DNA of 64,000 nt from Pseudomonas viridiflava (GCF_900580865.1 NZ_UTBZ01000169.1:372001-436000), one strand, 5' to 3'. Positions 18,028-27,004 are shown, numbered from the stretch's first letter. Notes: a model not told the origin generated them from the sequence alone. Numbers and translations are program-made.

Positions 18028-19029
18028 ATGTTCAACGGTAAATCGATTTTCATCTCCGGCGGCACTGGCTCGTTCGGGCGCAAATTCATCGCCCGTCTGC
18101 TGGAGCAATACCAGCCCAAGCGCGTGGTGGTGTTCTCCCGTGACGAGTTGAAACAGTATGAAATGCAGCAGACGTTCAACGCGCCGTGCATGCGTTACTT
18201 CATCGGTGACGTGCGCGATGCTGACCGTCTGCGGCAGGCCATGCGCGGCATTGACTACGTGGTGCATGCCGCCGCGTTGAAGCAGGTGCCGGCAGCGGAG
18301 TACAACCCGACCGAATGCATTCGCACTAACGTCAATGGCGCGGAAAACATCATCGCCGCCGCCATCGATAACGGCGTGAAAAAAGTCGTGGCGTTGTCCA
18401 CCGATAAAGCGGCGAGCCCGATCAACCTGTACGGCGCGACCAAGTTGCTCTCGGACAAGTTGTTCGTCGCCGCCAACAACATTGCCGGCGAGCAGCCAAC
18501 CCGTTTTGCCGTGGTGCGCTACGGCAATGTGGCGGGTTCGCGTGGCTCGGTGGTGCCGTTCTTCAGCAAGCTGATCGCCGACGGTGCTCAGGAGTTGCCG
18601 ATCACCGACGAGCGTATGACGCGGTTCTGGATCACCCTCGACCATGGCGTGCAATTCGTCCTCGACAGCTTTGCGCGCATGCACGGCGGTGAAGTGTTCG
18701 TGCCGAAGATTCCGTCGATCCGCATCGTCGATCTGGCGCGGGGCATGGCCGGACATCTGCCGCACAAGAACGTCGGCATTCGTCCCGGCGAGAAGCTGCA
18801 TGAGTTGATGGTGCCGCTGGACGATGCGCGGATGACCCTGGAGTTTGAGGATCACTACACCATCCAGCCATCGATCCGCTTCACCAGCGTCGATGTCGAT
18901 TTTGCCGTCGACAATCTTGGCGAGCAGGGGCGTGCCGTGAGCGAAGATTTCGAGTACCGCTCCGACACCAACCCGCACTTCCTCTCGGTCGGGCAGATCA
19001 CTGACCTGCACGCGAAGCTCTCGGTATGA
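18028..19029 (+). CDS. pseB: UDP-N-acetylglucosamine 4,6-dehydratase (inverting) PseB
   Basis: First step of CMP-pseudaminic acid synthesis: dehydration and C5 inversion of UDP-GlcNAc to a 4-keto-6-deoxy L-arabino-hexulose. The FlaA1/PseB signature is clear: SIFISGGTGSFGRKFIARLL at the N-terminus and STDKAASPINLYGATKLLSD around the catalytic Asp/Lys/Tyr. The length (333 residues) is the usual one. It starts 30 bases after the large glycosyltransferase and overlaps pseC by four bases. Confidence 0.96.
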   Translation: MFNGKSIFISGGTGSFGRKFIARLLEQYQPKRVVVFSRDELKQYEMQQTFNAPCMRYFIGDVRDADRLRQAMRGIDYVVHAAALKQVPAAEYNPTECIRTNVNGAENIIAAAIDNGVKKVVALSTDKAASPINLYGATKLLSDKLFVAANNIAGEQPTRFAVVRYGNVAGSRGSVVPFFSKLIADGAQELPITDERMTRFWITLDHGVQFVLDSFARMHGGEVFVPKIPSIRIVDLARGMAGHLPHKNVGIRPGEKLHELMVPLDDARMTLEFEDHYTIQPSIRFTSVDVDFAVDNLGEQGRAVSEDFEYRSDTNPHFLSVGQITDLHAKLSV

Positions 19030-20183
19030 TTCCCTACGGTCGGCAAAGCCTCGATCAGGCAGACATCGACTCAGTTGTCGAGGTGCTGCAATCGGACTGG
19101 CTGACCCAAGGGCCGACCATCGAGCGCTTCGAGCAGGCGATGGCCGAACGTTGCCAGGCGGACTTCGCCGTCGCGGTGTGCAACGCCACGGCGGCGCTGC
19201 ACATCGCCTGCCTGGCCGCTGGCCTGGGGCCGGGCGATCGTTTGTGGACAACCCCGAACACCTTTCTCGCCTCGGCCAATTGCGGGCGTTATTGCGGCGC
19301 CGAGGTCGATTTCGTCGACATCGATCCGCTGACCTGGAACCTCGATGCCTTCGCCCTCGAAGCGAAACTCGATCAGGCCGAACAGGACGGCAACCTGCCG
19401 AAAGTGCTGGTGGCGGTGGCGTTCTCCGGGCAGAGCTGCGACATGCGCAGGATTGCCGAGCTGGCCGAGCGCTACAACTTCACGGTGATCGAAGATGCGT
19501 CTCACGCGGTCGGTGCGTCCTATGCAGGACGTCCGGTCGGCTGTGGCCAATTCGCGGCGATGACGGTGTTCAGTTTTCATCCGGTGAAGATCATCACCAG
19601 TGCCGAAGGCGGTATGGTGCTGACCAACCGCCCGCATCTGGCCGAGCGCCTGCAACGCCTGCGCAGCCACGGCATGACCCGTGATGCGCAACAGATGACA
19701 GAGCCGAGCCACGGGCCGTGGTATTACCAGCAGATCGAGCTGGGCTTCAATTATCGGATCACCGATCTGCAAGCCGCGCTGGGTTTGTCGCAACTGAGCA
19801 AACTCGACGACTTCATCGCCCGGCGTCGTGAACTGGCGGCGCGTTACGACCGCCTGCTGGCGTATTTGCCGGTGACGTTGCCCAGTCCTCAGCCTGAGGC
19901 AGAGTCGGCTTGGCATCTGTATGTGATTCGCTTGCAGACCGATCGCATCGGCCTCAGTCACCGTCAGGTGTTCGAGGGCTTGCGCAGTGCCGGGGTTGGC
20001 GTGAATCTGCATTACATTCCGGTGCACTTGCAGCCCTACTATCGCGACCTGGGCTTCGCCGAGGGCGATTTCCCCGAAGCCGAGCGTTATTACGCCGAGG
20101 CGATCAGCCTGCCGCTGTTTCCGCTGTTGAGCGATGAACAACAGGATTACGTGGTCGAGCAATTGCGTCGGCTGACCGAATAA
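19026..20183 (+). CDS. pseC: UDP-4-amino-4,6-dideoxy-N-acetyl-L-altrosamine transaminase PseC
   Basis: PLP enzyme for step 2 of pseudaminic acid synthesis, aminating the PseB product at C4. The PLP lysine lies in FSFHPVKIITSAEGG, and VIEDASHAVGASYAGRPVG binds the cofactor. At 385 residues it has the usual PseC length. ATGA overlap with pseB supports coupled translation and the order of the pathway. Confidence 0.95.
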   Translation: MIPYGRQSLDQADIDSVVEVLQSDWLTQGPTIERFEQAMAERCQADFAVAVCNATAALHIACLAAGLGPGDRLWTTPNTFLASANCGRYCGAEVDFVDIDPLTWNLDAFALEAKLDQAEQDGNLPKVLVAVAFSGQSCDMRRIAELAERYNFTVIEDASHAVGASYAGRPVGCGQFAAMTVFSFHPVKIITSAEGGMVLTNRPHLAERLQRLRSHGMTRDAQQMTEPSHGPWYYQQIELGFNYRITDLQAALGLSQLSKLDDFIARRRELAARYDRLLAYLPVTLPSPQPEAESAWHLYVIRLQTDRIGLSHRQVFEGLRSAGVGVNLHYIPVHLQPYYRDLGFAEGDFPEAERYYAEAISLPLFPLLSDEQQDYVVEQLRRLTE

Positions 20184-20214
20184 CTGCCGCTGTGGCACCG
20201 GATGAGTATCTGCA

Positions 20215-20835
20215 ATGCGTCCTTTGAGTGAGCAGGAACAGTTCTGGCAGGGCGACTTCGGTAACCAGTACTTCGCGCGCAATGTCGGGCAACCGCTGGT
20301 GGCGGCGAACCTGGCGTTGTTTGCCAAAGCGCTGAGCCGCACCGCAGGTATCGCCAGTCTGGTCGAGCTGGGCACCAGCGCCGGCAACAATTTGCAGGCG
20401 TTGCATCAACTGTTGCCACGCTGCGAGCTGTTCGGTGTCGAGATCAACGACAACGCCTGTGCTCAGGCACGGACGTTGGGCATTGCCCGGATCTGGCAGG
20501 GCTCGCTGTTCGATTTTCCGCGTGAACGCCGCTACGATCTGACATTGAGCAAAGGCGTGCTGATCCACCTGGCCCCGGAGCTGTTGCCGACGGCTTATGC
20601 GCAGTTGTATGAGTTGAGCCAGCGCTACATCCTGATCGCCGAGTATTACAATCCGGCACCAGTGGAAGTGTCTTATCGTGGCAACAGCGGCAAGCTGTTC
20701 AAGCGTGATTTCGCCGGCGAAATGCTCGATCGTTATGCCGATCTGCAACTGCTGGATTATGGTTTTGTCTATCACCGCGATCCGCAGTTTCCTGTGGACG
20801 ATATCACTTGGTTTCTGTTGGAAAAACGCCCTTGA
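20215..20835 (+). CDS. Pseudaminic acid biosynthesis-associated methylase
   Basis: A 206-residue class I SAM methyltransferase (SLVELGTSAGNNLQAL as SAM motif; later DLTLSKGVLIHLAPE, with VSYRGNSGKLFKRDFAGEML). It matches in architecture the methylase commonly found within pse operons. The acceptor is unknown; methylation of a pseudaminic acid derivative is inferred. It starts 32 bases after pseC, and its stop overlaps the start chosen for pseF. Confidence 0.8.
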   Translation: MRPLSEQEQFWQGDFGNQYFARNVGQPLVAANLALFAKALSRTAGIASLVELGTSAGNNLQALHQLLPRCELFGVEINDNACAQARTLGIARIWQGSLFDFPRERRYDLTLSKGVLIHLAPELLPTAYAQLYELSQRYILIAEYYNPAPVEVSYRGNSGKLFKRDFAGEMLDRYADLQLLDYGFVYHRDPQFPVDDITWFLLEKRP

Positions 20836-21527
20836 GCAACGTCGCAATTATCCCGGCCCGTGGCGGCAGCAAACGCATTGCGCGCAAGAACCTGGCGCCG
20901 TTTGATGGCGTGCCGATGATGGTCCGTTCGATCCGCACGGCGCTGGATTCAGGTTTGTTTGAGCAGGTGGTGGTCAGCACCGACGATGCCGAGATTGCTG
21001 ATCTGGCGCGAGCGCACGGTGCGCAGGTGCCCTTCATGCGTCCGGCGGCGCTGGCCGATGACTACACCGGCACCGCGGCGGTGATCGTGCATGCCTTGCA
21101 GCAGATGCCGGCCTTCGATTACGCCTGTTGTGTGTACGCCACGGCGCCGCTGTTGCAGGCACGTTATCTGCGCCAGGGCATCGAATTGCTGGAGCAACGC
21201 CCAGACAAGTCCTTCGCCTTCTCCGTGTGCGGTTTTGGTTTTCCGGTGCAGCGTGCACTGACGCTGGATACGCAGGGCGCCTTGACTGCTTTGTATCCCG
21301 AATTTCGCGAGACTCGGTCCCAGGACCTGCCCGAAGCCTTTCAGGACGCCGGCCAGTTTTACTGGGGGCGCAGTGAAGCGTGGTTGCGTGGCGAAGTGCT
21401 CTATTCGCCAGCCAGTCTGCCGGTGATTCTGCCCCGTCATCTGGTGCAGGACATCGACACCCCTGAAGACTGGAAACGCGCCGAATACCTTTACGCCGCG
21501 CTCAAGGCCGGCGGAGAGCTGCAATGA
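20832..21527 (+). CDS. pseF: Pseudaminic acid cytidylyltransferase PseF
   Basis: Activates pseudaminic acid to CMP-Pse, the donor for flagellin glycosylation. The CMP-sialic acid synthetase signature VAIIPARGGSKRIARKN is at the very N-terminus, which sets the start near the TTG at 20832 (TTGA overlap with the previous stop, 231 residues). A TTG at 20808 is the only other start that fits and would add eight residues. Other motifs include FAFSVCGFGFPVQRAL and PRHLVQDIDTPEDW. It overlaps pseG by four bases. Confidence 0.92.
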   Translation: MSNVAIIPARGGSKRIARKNLAPFDGVPMMVRSIRTALDSGLFEQVVVSTDDAEIADLARAHGAQVPFMRPAALADDYTGTAAVIVHALQQMPAFDYACCVYATAPLLQARYLRQGIELLEQRPDKSFAFSVCGFGFPVQRALTLDTQGALTALYPEFRETRSQDLPEAFQDAGQFYWGRSEAWLRGEVLYSPASLPVILPRHLVQDIDTPEDWKRAEYLYAALKAGGELQ

Positions 21528-23029
21528 GAGTTTTGATTCGTGCCGACGCCTCGCCAACCATTGGCAGCGGCCACATTGCCCGCTGCCTGACGCTCGCGCG
21601 AGTGTTGCGCGGGCAGGGCAGCTACGTCGCGTTTGCCTGCCGGCGTCTGCCGGGGCATCGCCTTGATGCCTTGCGCGCCGAGGGCTTCGAGACGTTTGCG
21701 CTGCCTGAGCGCTATGCCGCTGAAGATCCACAGCAAGCCATCGAATCGATGCTGCCGTGGCAGGCCGACATCGACGCGTTGGCTGCGGTGCTCGAGGGGC
21801 ACGCCGAATTCGACTGGGTCATCGTCGATCACTACGGCCTCGATCACCAATGGCAAACGGCTGCTCGACAGTGGGCGCCACGGATTGCAGCAGTGGATGA
21901 TCTTGCGTCGCGGCGCTACAGCGTCGATCTGTTGCTCAATCAGAATCTCTCGGGCCTGCACGAAAATTATCAGCCGCTGTTGCCTGAAGGGTGCCGCACC
22001 TTGCTCGGCCCACGCTATGCCATGTTGCGTGAAGAATTCAGCTGCCCGGCCATCGAGATCAAAGACCGGGCCCGACGCGTATTGGTCAACTTCGGCGGTT
22101 TCGATGCCGCGCGGCAAACCCATCACGCGATGCTCGCGCTGGCCGATTTTGCCGAGTTGCAGGTGGACTTCGTTGCTGGCGCCGACAATCCGGCATGGGC
22201 GCAGATGCAGGCGATGGCCGAGACGCGGCCGAACTGGCGTCTGCACAGTTTTGTCAGCGACTTCTACCAGCGCATGACCGAGGCTGATCTGTTTATCGGC
22301 GCCGGCGGCGGCACCAGTTGGGAGCGGGCGGCGATGGGGCTGCCGACGATCTGTATTGCCGTGTCGAACAATCAGCAGGCCAACGGCGAAGTCATGGCGG
22401 CAGCCGGCGCGCATGTGTTCATGGGCGCTCGGGAGCAGGTCAGTGTCGAGCAGTTGCGCGACGCCATCGGCTTTGTCACCGGCAATCATTATTTGCGCCA
22501 GAGCCTGGCCGAGCGCTCGCGACAACTGGTTGACGGGCGCGGCGCCGAGCGTGTCGCGGCGGCACTGGCCGGTGCCGTGCTGAAGGTGCGCGCGGCGACG
22601 CTGGACGATGCGCAGTTGCTGTTCGATGGGCGTAATGCCGAAACGGTGCGGCGCTGGTCGCTGGACAGCGGCGTGATCGATTGGCCGCAGCACCTGAACT
22701 GGCTGACGGCGAGCTTGCGCAATCCGCAGCGCCTGCTGCTCATCGCCGAGGCGGATGACGGCGTGGTCGGCGTTGTGCGTTATGACCTGCGCGGGTTTGA
22801 AGCAGAAGTCTCGATCTACTTGCTCGAGCGGCGGATGGGCCTGGGGTGGGGCAGGGCGCTGTTGGCCTGTGGCGAGGCATTTGTTGCCGCGCACTGGCCG
22901 CAGCTGCAGGTCATCACTGCTCAGGTGTTGCCGGACAACCGCCCCTCATTGAATGTGTTTCGTGACGCCGGGTTCACTCAAAGTGCCTGTGCGTTCACCC
23001 GTGTTTTGAAGGATCACCCGCATGACTAG
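21524..23029 (+). CDS. pseG: PseG-PseH fusion: UDP-sugar hydrolase plus GNAT N-acetyltransferase
   Basis: A 501-residue bifunctional protein. Residues 1 to about 345 are PseG, which removes UDP from the 2,4-diacetamido-altropyranose; the motif RADASPTIGSGHIARCLTLA carries the glycine-rich loop and active-site His, and FIGAGGGTSWERAAMGLPTI the nucleotide site. Residues about 350-501 form a GNAT acetyltransferase (LKVRAATLDDAQLLF, then RRMGLGWGRALLACGEAF as acetyl-CoA loop and NRPSLNVFRDAGF). This is the PseH step. In Campylobacter and Helicobacter these are separate proteins. No other pseH candidate is in the island, which supports the fusion supplying that step. Confidence 0.92.
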   Translation: MRVLIRADASPTIGSGHIARCLTLARVLRGQGSYVAFACRRLPGHRLDALRAEGFETFALPERYAAEDPQQAIESMLPWQADIDALAAVLEGHAEFDWVIVDHYGLDHQWQTAARQWAPRIAAVDDLASRRYSVDLLLNQNLSGLHENYQPLLPEGCRTLLGPRYAMLREEFSCPAIEIKDRARRVLVNFGGFDAARQTHHAMLALADFAELQVDFVAGADNPAWAQMQAMAETRPNWRLHSFVSDFYQRMTEADLFIGAGGGTSWERAAMGLPTICIAVSNNQQANGEVMAAAGAHVFMGAREQVSVEQLRDAIGFVTGNHYLRQSLAERSRQLVDGRGAERVAAALAGAVLKVRAATLDDAQLLFDGRNAETVRRWSLDSGVIDWPQHLNWLTASLRNPQRLLLIAEADDGVVGVVRYDLRGFEAEVSIYLLERRMGLGWGRALLACGEAFVAAHWPQLQVITAQVLPDNRPSLNVFRDAGFTQSACAFTRVLKDHPHD

Positions 23030-24074
23030 TTTCAAGATCGGCAACCGCCTGATCGGCGCCGACGCGCCGCCGTTCATCATTGCCGAGATGAGCGGCAACC
23101 ATAACCAGTCGCTGGACGTCGCCCTGCAAATTGTCGAGGCAGCGGCCAAGGCCGGTGCGCATGCCTTGAAACTGCAAACCTACACCGCCGAAACCATGAC
23201 GCTGGACCTGGCTGAAGGCGAGTTCTTCATCAAGGATCCGGGCAGTCTGTGGGCCGGCACTTCGCTTTATGATCTGTACGAAACGGCCCACACACCCTGG
23301 GAGTGGCACGCACCGATTTTCGCCCGAGCGAAAGAGCTGGGCATGCTCGCGTTTTCCACGCCGTTCGATGACAGCGCCGTGGACTTTCTCGAGAGCCTCG
23401 ATGTGCCGGCCTACAAGATCGCCAGTTTCGAAAACACTGATTTGCCGTTGATCCGCCGTGTGGCGGCTACTGGCAAGCCTTTGATCATTTCAACCGGCAT
23501 GGCCAGTATCGCCGAGCTGGATGAAGCCGTGCGCGCCGCCCGCGAGGCAGGCTGCAAGGACCTGGTGCTGCTCAAATGCACCAGCACTTATCCGGCGACA
23601 CCGCTTAACAGCAACGTGCGCACGATTGCGCATCTGCGTGAGTTGTTCGGTTGCGAGGTCGGGCTGTCTGATCACTCGATGGGTGTCGGTGTGTCTGTGG
23701 CGGCCGTGGCGCTCGGTGCGACCGTGGTGGAAAAACACTTCACCCTCGACCGTTCAGCGGGCGGGGTGGATGCCAGTTTCTCGCTGGAGCCGGCGGAAAT
23801 GGCCAGTCTGGTGGTGGAAACCGAGCGTGCCTGGCAAGCCATGGGGCAGGTGCATTACGGCGTAACAGAAGCGGAACGCAAGTCGCTGGTCTATCGCCGC
23901 TCGCTGTACGTCACCGCCGACATGGCCGCCGGTGACACCTTTACCGGGGACAATCTGCGCGCCATTCGCCCCGGCCTCGGTCTGCCGCCCAAGCACACCG
24001 ACGCCGTCCTCGGCCGTCGCGCGCGCGCGCCGATCAAGCGCGGCACGCCGCTGGATTGGTCGTTGGTCGAATAA
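23022..24074 (+). CDS. pseI: Pseudaminic acid synthase PseI
   Basis: Condenses the 6-deoxy-diacetamido-altrose with phosphoenolpyruvate to pseudaminic acid. A NeuB-type barrel (PPFIIAEMSGNHNQSLDVAL; KIASFENTDLPLIRRVAATG; CTSTYPATP; SDHSMGVGVSVAAVALGATV) is followed by a C-terminal SAF/antifreeze-like domain (about residues 290-350, ending in RGTPLDWSLVE). 350 residues is usual. It overlaps the pseG-pseH end by eight bases and closes the pse run. Confidence 0.95.
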   Translation: MTSFKIGNRLIGADAPPFIIAEMSGNHNQSLDVALQIVEAAAKAGAHALKLQTYTAETMTLDLAEGEFFIKDPGSLWAGTSLYDLYETAHTPWEWHAPIFARAKELGMLAFSTPFDDSAVDFLESLDVPAYKIASFENTDLPLIRRVAATGKPLIISTGMASIAELDEAVRAAREAGCKDLVLLKCTSTYPATPLNSNVRTIAHLRELFGCEVGLSDHSMGVGVSVAAVALGATVVEKHFTLDRSAGGVDASFSLEPAEMASLVVETERAWQAMGQVHYGVTEAERKSLVYRRSLYVTADMAAGDTFTGDNLRAIRPGLGLPPKHTDAVLGRRARAPIKRGTPLDWSLVE

Positions 24075-24300
24075 CCCGATCTGCACCGATTCGGCAAAAT
24101 AGCGTGACCTGCGAGTCATAACGCGCATCTTCACTGTATTGTATTGATCGGGGAGATGGCGCCTGGCTCGTTTTCGATTCCAGTGATAGCCCTTTGCGCT
24201 CCCCGTGGCTGCCCGTTGTGGCGGCCGTTTTCTGTTTGTCGGCGCCCCTCGAAATCCTTGCGAGCGGTGGTCTTGGGCTGTTTTTTATTGGGAAGCCGTA

Positions 24301-25227
24301 ATGATTGGCATAAAAAGCATTGCGAGCTACGTTCCTGTAGCCGGCGTGGACAATTACGCACAAGGTGCAAAATTCGAGAAGGATGAAGAGTTCATCCTTG
24401 GCAAGATCGGCTCGGCGTTCCTGCCGCGCAAAGACGCTGAACAAGAAACCTCCGATCTGTGCGTGGAAGCGGCCAATGCGCTGTTTGCCAGCAACCCTGA
24501 GCTGAAGCGTGAATCGATCGATGCACTGATCGTCGTCACCCAGAACGGTGATGAAGAAGGCCTGCCGCACACCGCCGCGATCGTGCAGGACAAACTCGGT
24601 CTGCCGACCAACGTGGCGGCGTTCGATATTTCCCTGGGCTGTTCCGGTTATGTCTACGGTATCTACGCGATCAAGGGCTTCATGGAAGCCGCCGGCCTGA
24701 AGAACGGCCTGCTGATCACCGCTGACCCGTATTCGAAAATCGTTGATCCGGAAGACCGCAATACCACCATGCTGTTTGGCGATGCCGCGACTGCGACGTG
24801 GATGGGCGAAGATCCGACCTGGGCGCTGGGCAAGGCCAAATTCGGCACTGACGGCTCCGGTGCACCACACTTGAAAGTCACCGATGGCGTGTTCTTCATG
24901 AACGGTCGTCAGGTGTTCAACTTTGCGTTGCTGAAAGTCCCGGCACACTTGCACGAGTTGCTGGATGACTCCGGTCTGAAGGCGGATGACATCGATGCCT
25001 TCTGCATTCACCAGGGCAGTGCGGCGATTGTCGACGCCGTGGCGCGGCGCTTCGAAGGCGAGCCGGAGAAGTTCATCAAAGACATGGTCGAGACCGGCAA
25101 TACCGTGTCGTCGAGCATTCCGTTGCTGCTGGAAAAACACGTCATCGATTCCGATTGGCAGCGTATTGCGCTGAGCGGTTTTGGTGTCGGGCTGTCGTGG
25201 GGCTCGGCGATCATCTATCGCCCTTGA
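24301..25227 (+). CDS. 3-oxoacyl-ACP synthase III-like enzyme of the glycosylation island
   Basis: A thiolase-fold condensing enzyme (308 residues) of the KAS III/FabH type. The catalytic triad is complete: Cys114 in DISLGCSGYVYG, His237 in FCIHQGSAA and Asn267 in TGNTVSSS. FabH-like genes sit in flagellin glycosylation islands of P. aeruginosa and P. syringae, where an acyl group on the amino sugar is the likely product; a similar role is inferred here. The ATG at 24301 has GGGAAG upstream; the open frame before it (from 24205) shows no family sequence. A 226-base gap after pseI suggests its own promoter. A strong terminator follows. Confidence 0.85.
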   Translation: MIGIKSIASYVPVAGVDNYAQGAKFEKDEEFILGKIGSAFLPRKDAEQETSDLCVEAANALFASNPELKRESIDALIVVTQNGDEEGLPHTAAIVQDKLGLPTNVAAFDISLGCSGYVYGIYAIKGFMEAAGLKNGLLITADPYSKIVDPEDRNTTMLFGDAATATWMGEDPTWALGKAKFGTDGSGAPHLKVTDGVFFMNGRQVFNFALLKVPAHLHELLDDSGLKADDIDAFCIHQGSAAIVDAVARRFEGEPEKFIKDMVETGNTVSSSIPLLLEKHVIDSDWQRIALSGFGVGLSWGSAIIYRP

Positions 25228-25250
25228 GCCGGATCAAAAACGGCGGATAC

Positions 25251-25290
25251 AAAAATAGCGTTCAAGGTTAACCTTGAGCGCTATTTTTTT
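25251..25290 (+). terminator. Strong terminator between the KAS III-like gene and maf
   Basis: Nested stem AAAAATAGCG/CGCTATTTTT around TCAAGG/CCTTGA with a TTAA loop, ending in a long T run. Only 24 bases separate it from the next ATG at 25315. Confidence 0.9.
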
Positions 25291-25314
25291 GCCTGTAAGG
25301 GAGCGCGAGGCGCC

Positions 25315-26604
25315 ATGAGCGAGTTTTTCCAAGCCAACGCCGAGGTGTTGCAGCGGCGCTGGCCGGCGCTGTTTGCACGATTGGTGACTGAAGACACTTC
25401 GGCCATTCAAGCCGAACTGGTGCAAGGTCTGGGCTCGACGCTGAGTGTCGACGGAATTCAACTGACCAGTCGCCACGACCGCATCCACGAAGCCCGGGTC
25501 CAGGCGGCCAGCCTGCCAGAAAAACCTCGGATGCACGTCTATGGCACCGGCCTTGGCGACCTGCCGTCGGTGTTGCTGGAGCGCGCCGCACTTGAGCGGT
25601 TGTACGTGCACATCCTCAATGGTGCCTTGTTTGCCCTCGTGCTGCAGTTGCTCGACCAGCGGCAATGGCTTGAAGACCCCAGAGTGGAACTGATGTATGC
25701 CGGCGATCATGCGGATATCTACACGCCGTTTTTTGCGCTGCCCGCCGAAATGCTCCTGGCCGATGACTTCAACGCGAAGATTCGTGATCGGCTGGTCAAT
25801 GAAGTTCACCTGAGTTTCAACAATCGCGAGTTTGATCCGCAGTTGCCGGCGATTCAGCAGCGCTTGCGCGATAGCCTGGAGGTGCTGCTTGCCGATGATG
25901 ATGCAGCGCAACTGTTTGGCACCTGCATCGGCCGCGAAATCTATGTGATAGGCACCGGACCCAGCCTGGAAGGGCATTTTGAACGACTGGCGGCGGTGCG
26001 CGCTCAGGCCGAGCGGCCGCTGTTCATTTGTGTCGACACGGCTTATCGGCCTTTGCGTCAGCACGGGATCATCCCCGATCTGGTGGTGACGATCGATCGG
26101 TTGATCAGCTTTCGGCATCTGCCGTTCGAGGAGTCCGATGGCATCCCGCTGGTGTACCTGCCCATGAGTTCGCCGACGGTGTTGAAGGCCTGGAAGGGCA
26201 AGCGCTATGGCGCTTATACCGCCAGCCCGGTCTACGCCACGTTGCGTGAGCAGCACCCGCGAGCCGAATTGAATGCCGGCGGCAGCGTGATTCACCCCGC
26301 CGTGGATCTGGCCGTGAAAATGGGCGGCACGCGCATCACGCTGTTCGGCGCCGACTTTGCCTTCCCGATGAACAAGACACATGCCGGATGGGACGATGGC
26401 GATCTGGGGCCAGCCGTCGAGCAGGCTCGGCACTGGGTGCGTGACGGCAATGGCGAGCGGGTCCGGACGCAGCTGAATTTTCGTGGCTACCTGTGCGTGC
26501 TGGAGCGTTATATCGCTCTGCATCCTGAGGTCAGCTTCTTTAACAGCAGTCGGGCAGGGGCGATGATCGTGGGCACGCAATTCAATCCGGAGTATGTGCA
26601 ATGA
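25315..26604 (+). CDS. Maf/PseE-type flagellin glycosyltransferase (DUF115, MAF_flag10)
   Basis: Motility accessory factor family protein (429 residues); Maf proteins transfer pseudaminic acid from CMP-Pse to flagellin in the cytoplasm before export. An N-terminal variable part (about 1-200) is followed by the DUF115 core: REIYVIGTGPSLEGHFERLA, then FICVDTAYRPLRQHGIIPDL, VVTIDR and TLFGADFAFPMNKTHA. It lies between a terminator and fliC, and its stop overlaps the start of an 88-residue unknown by four bases. Ribosome site AAGGGAG upstream of ATG. The acceptor FliC is inferred from family and position. Confidence 0.88.
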   Translation: MSEFFQANAEVLQRRWPALFARLVTEDTSAIQAELVQGLGSTLSVDGIQLTSRHDRIHEARVQAASLPEKPRMHVYGTGLGDLPSVLLERAALERLYVHILNGALFALVLQLLDQRQWLEDPRVELMYAGDHADIYTPFFALPAEMLLADDFNAKIRDRLVNEVHLSFNNREFDPQLPAIQQRLRDSLEVLLADDDAAQLFGTCIGREIYVIGTGPSLEGHFERLAAVRAQAERPLFICVDTAYRPLRQHGIIPDLVVTIDRLISFRHLPFEESDGIPLVYLPMSSPTVLKAWKGKRYGAYTASPVYATLREQHPRAELNAGGSVIHPAVDLAVKMGGTRITLFGADFAFPMNKTHAGWDDGDLGPAVEQARHWVRDGNGERVRTQLNFRGYLCVLERYIALHPEVSFFNSSRAGAMIVGTQFNPEYVQ

Positions 26605-26867
26605 GTGCGCAGGTGAGTTGCATCAGCGCTTGCCGGCAATGCGCCGGATTGTTTCGTTTGGGCCGTGATGTCGAAGCGGCGCTGATCATGGTCGACGTAT
26701 TCGACGAGGCGCAGCAGTTTTTTTCGCTCGCCGGTCAGGATGTCCAGCAGGCGTGGGCACAGGTCCTGACAGACATACTGGCGTGTCAGGAACGCCAGGA
26801 TTGGCTGGGGCTCGCCGATTTCATCGAGTATGAACTGATTGAATTGCTGGACAGTGCGCAGCGCTGA
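26601..26867 (+). CDS. Small Cys-rich protein coupled to maf, function unknown
   Basis: Not recognised. An 88-residue protein whose ATG overlaps the maf stop (ATGA), so it is translated with the flagellin glycosyltransferase. The N-terminus has a CxxxCxxC cluster (Cys7, Cys11, Cys14; SCISACRQCAGLF), and another Cys is near the middle (ILACQERQDW). The C-terminal half is predicted helical and acidic (DWLGLADFIEYELIELL). It could be a partner or chaperone for Maf or flagellin; that is inference from coupling and from its place just before fliC. No signal peptide or membrane segment is visible. Confidence 0.75.
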   Translation: MSAQVSCISACRQCAGLFRLGRDVEAALIMVDVFDEAQQFFSLAGQDVQQAWAQVLTDILACQERQDWLGLADFIEYELIELLDSAQR

Positions 26868-27004
26868 GGGGAGAGGCGAGCGCTCTGGCACAGGGGTTGG
26901 TGGTGAAGGCGTTTTTATGGCGTCATTTTTTCGTGGGTGGGGCGCGCTAAGCCCTTGTTTTTTTGGGAGTGGCAGGGTGATGGCAAATTTTTTTCAAAAA
27001 GCCC

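Noticed and set aside
24205..24300. Longer start for the KAS III-like gene
   Set aside because: The added residues are unlike any KAS III N-terminus, and the ATG at 24301 has a good ribosome site and starts with family sequence.
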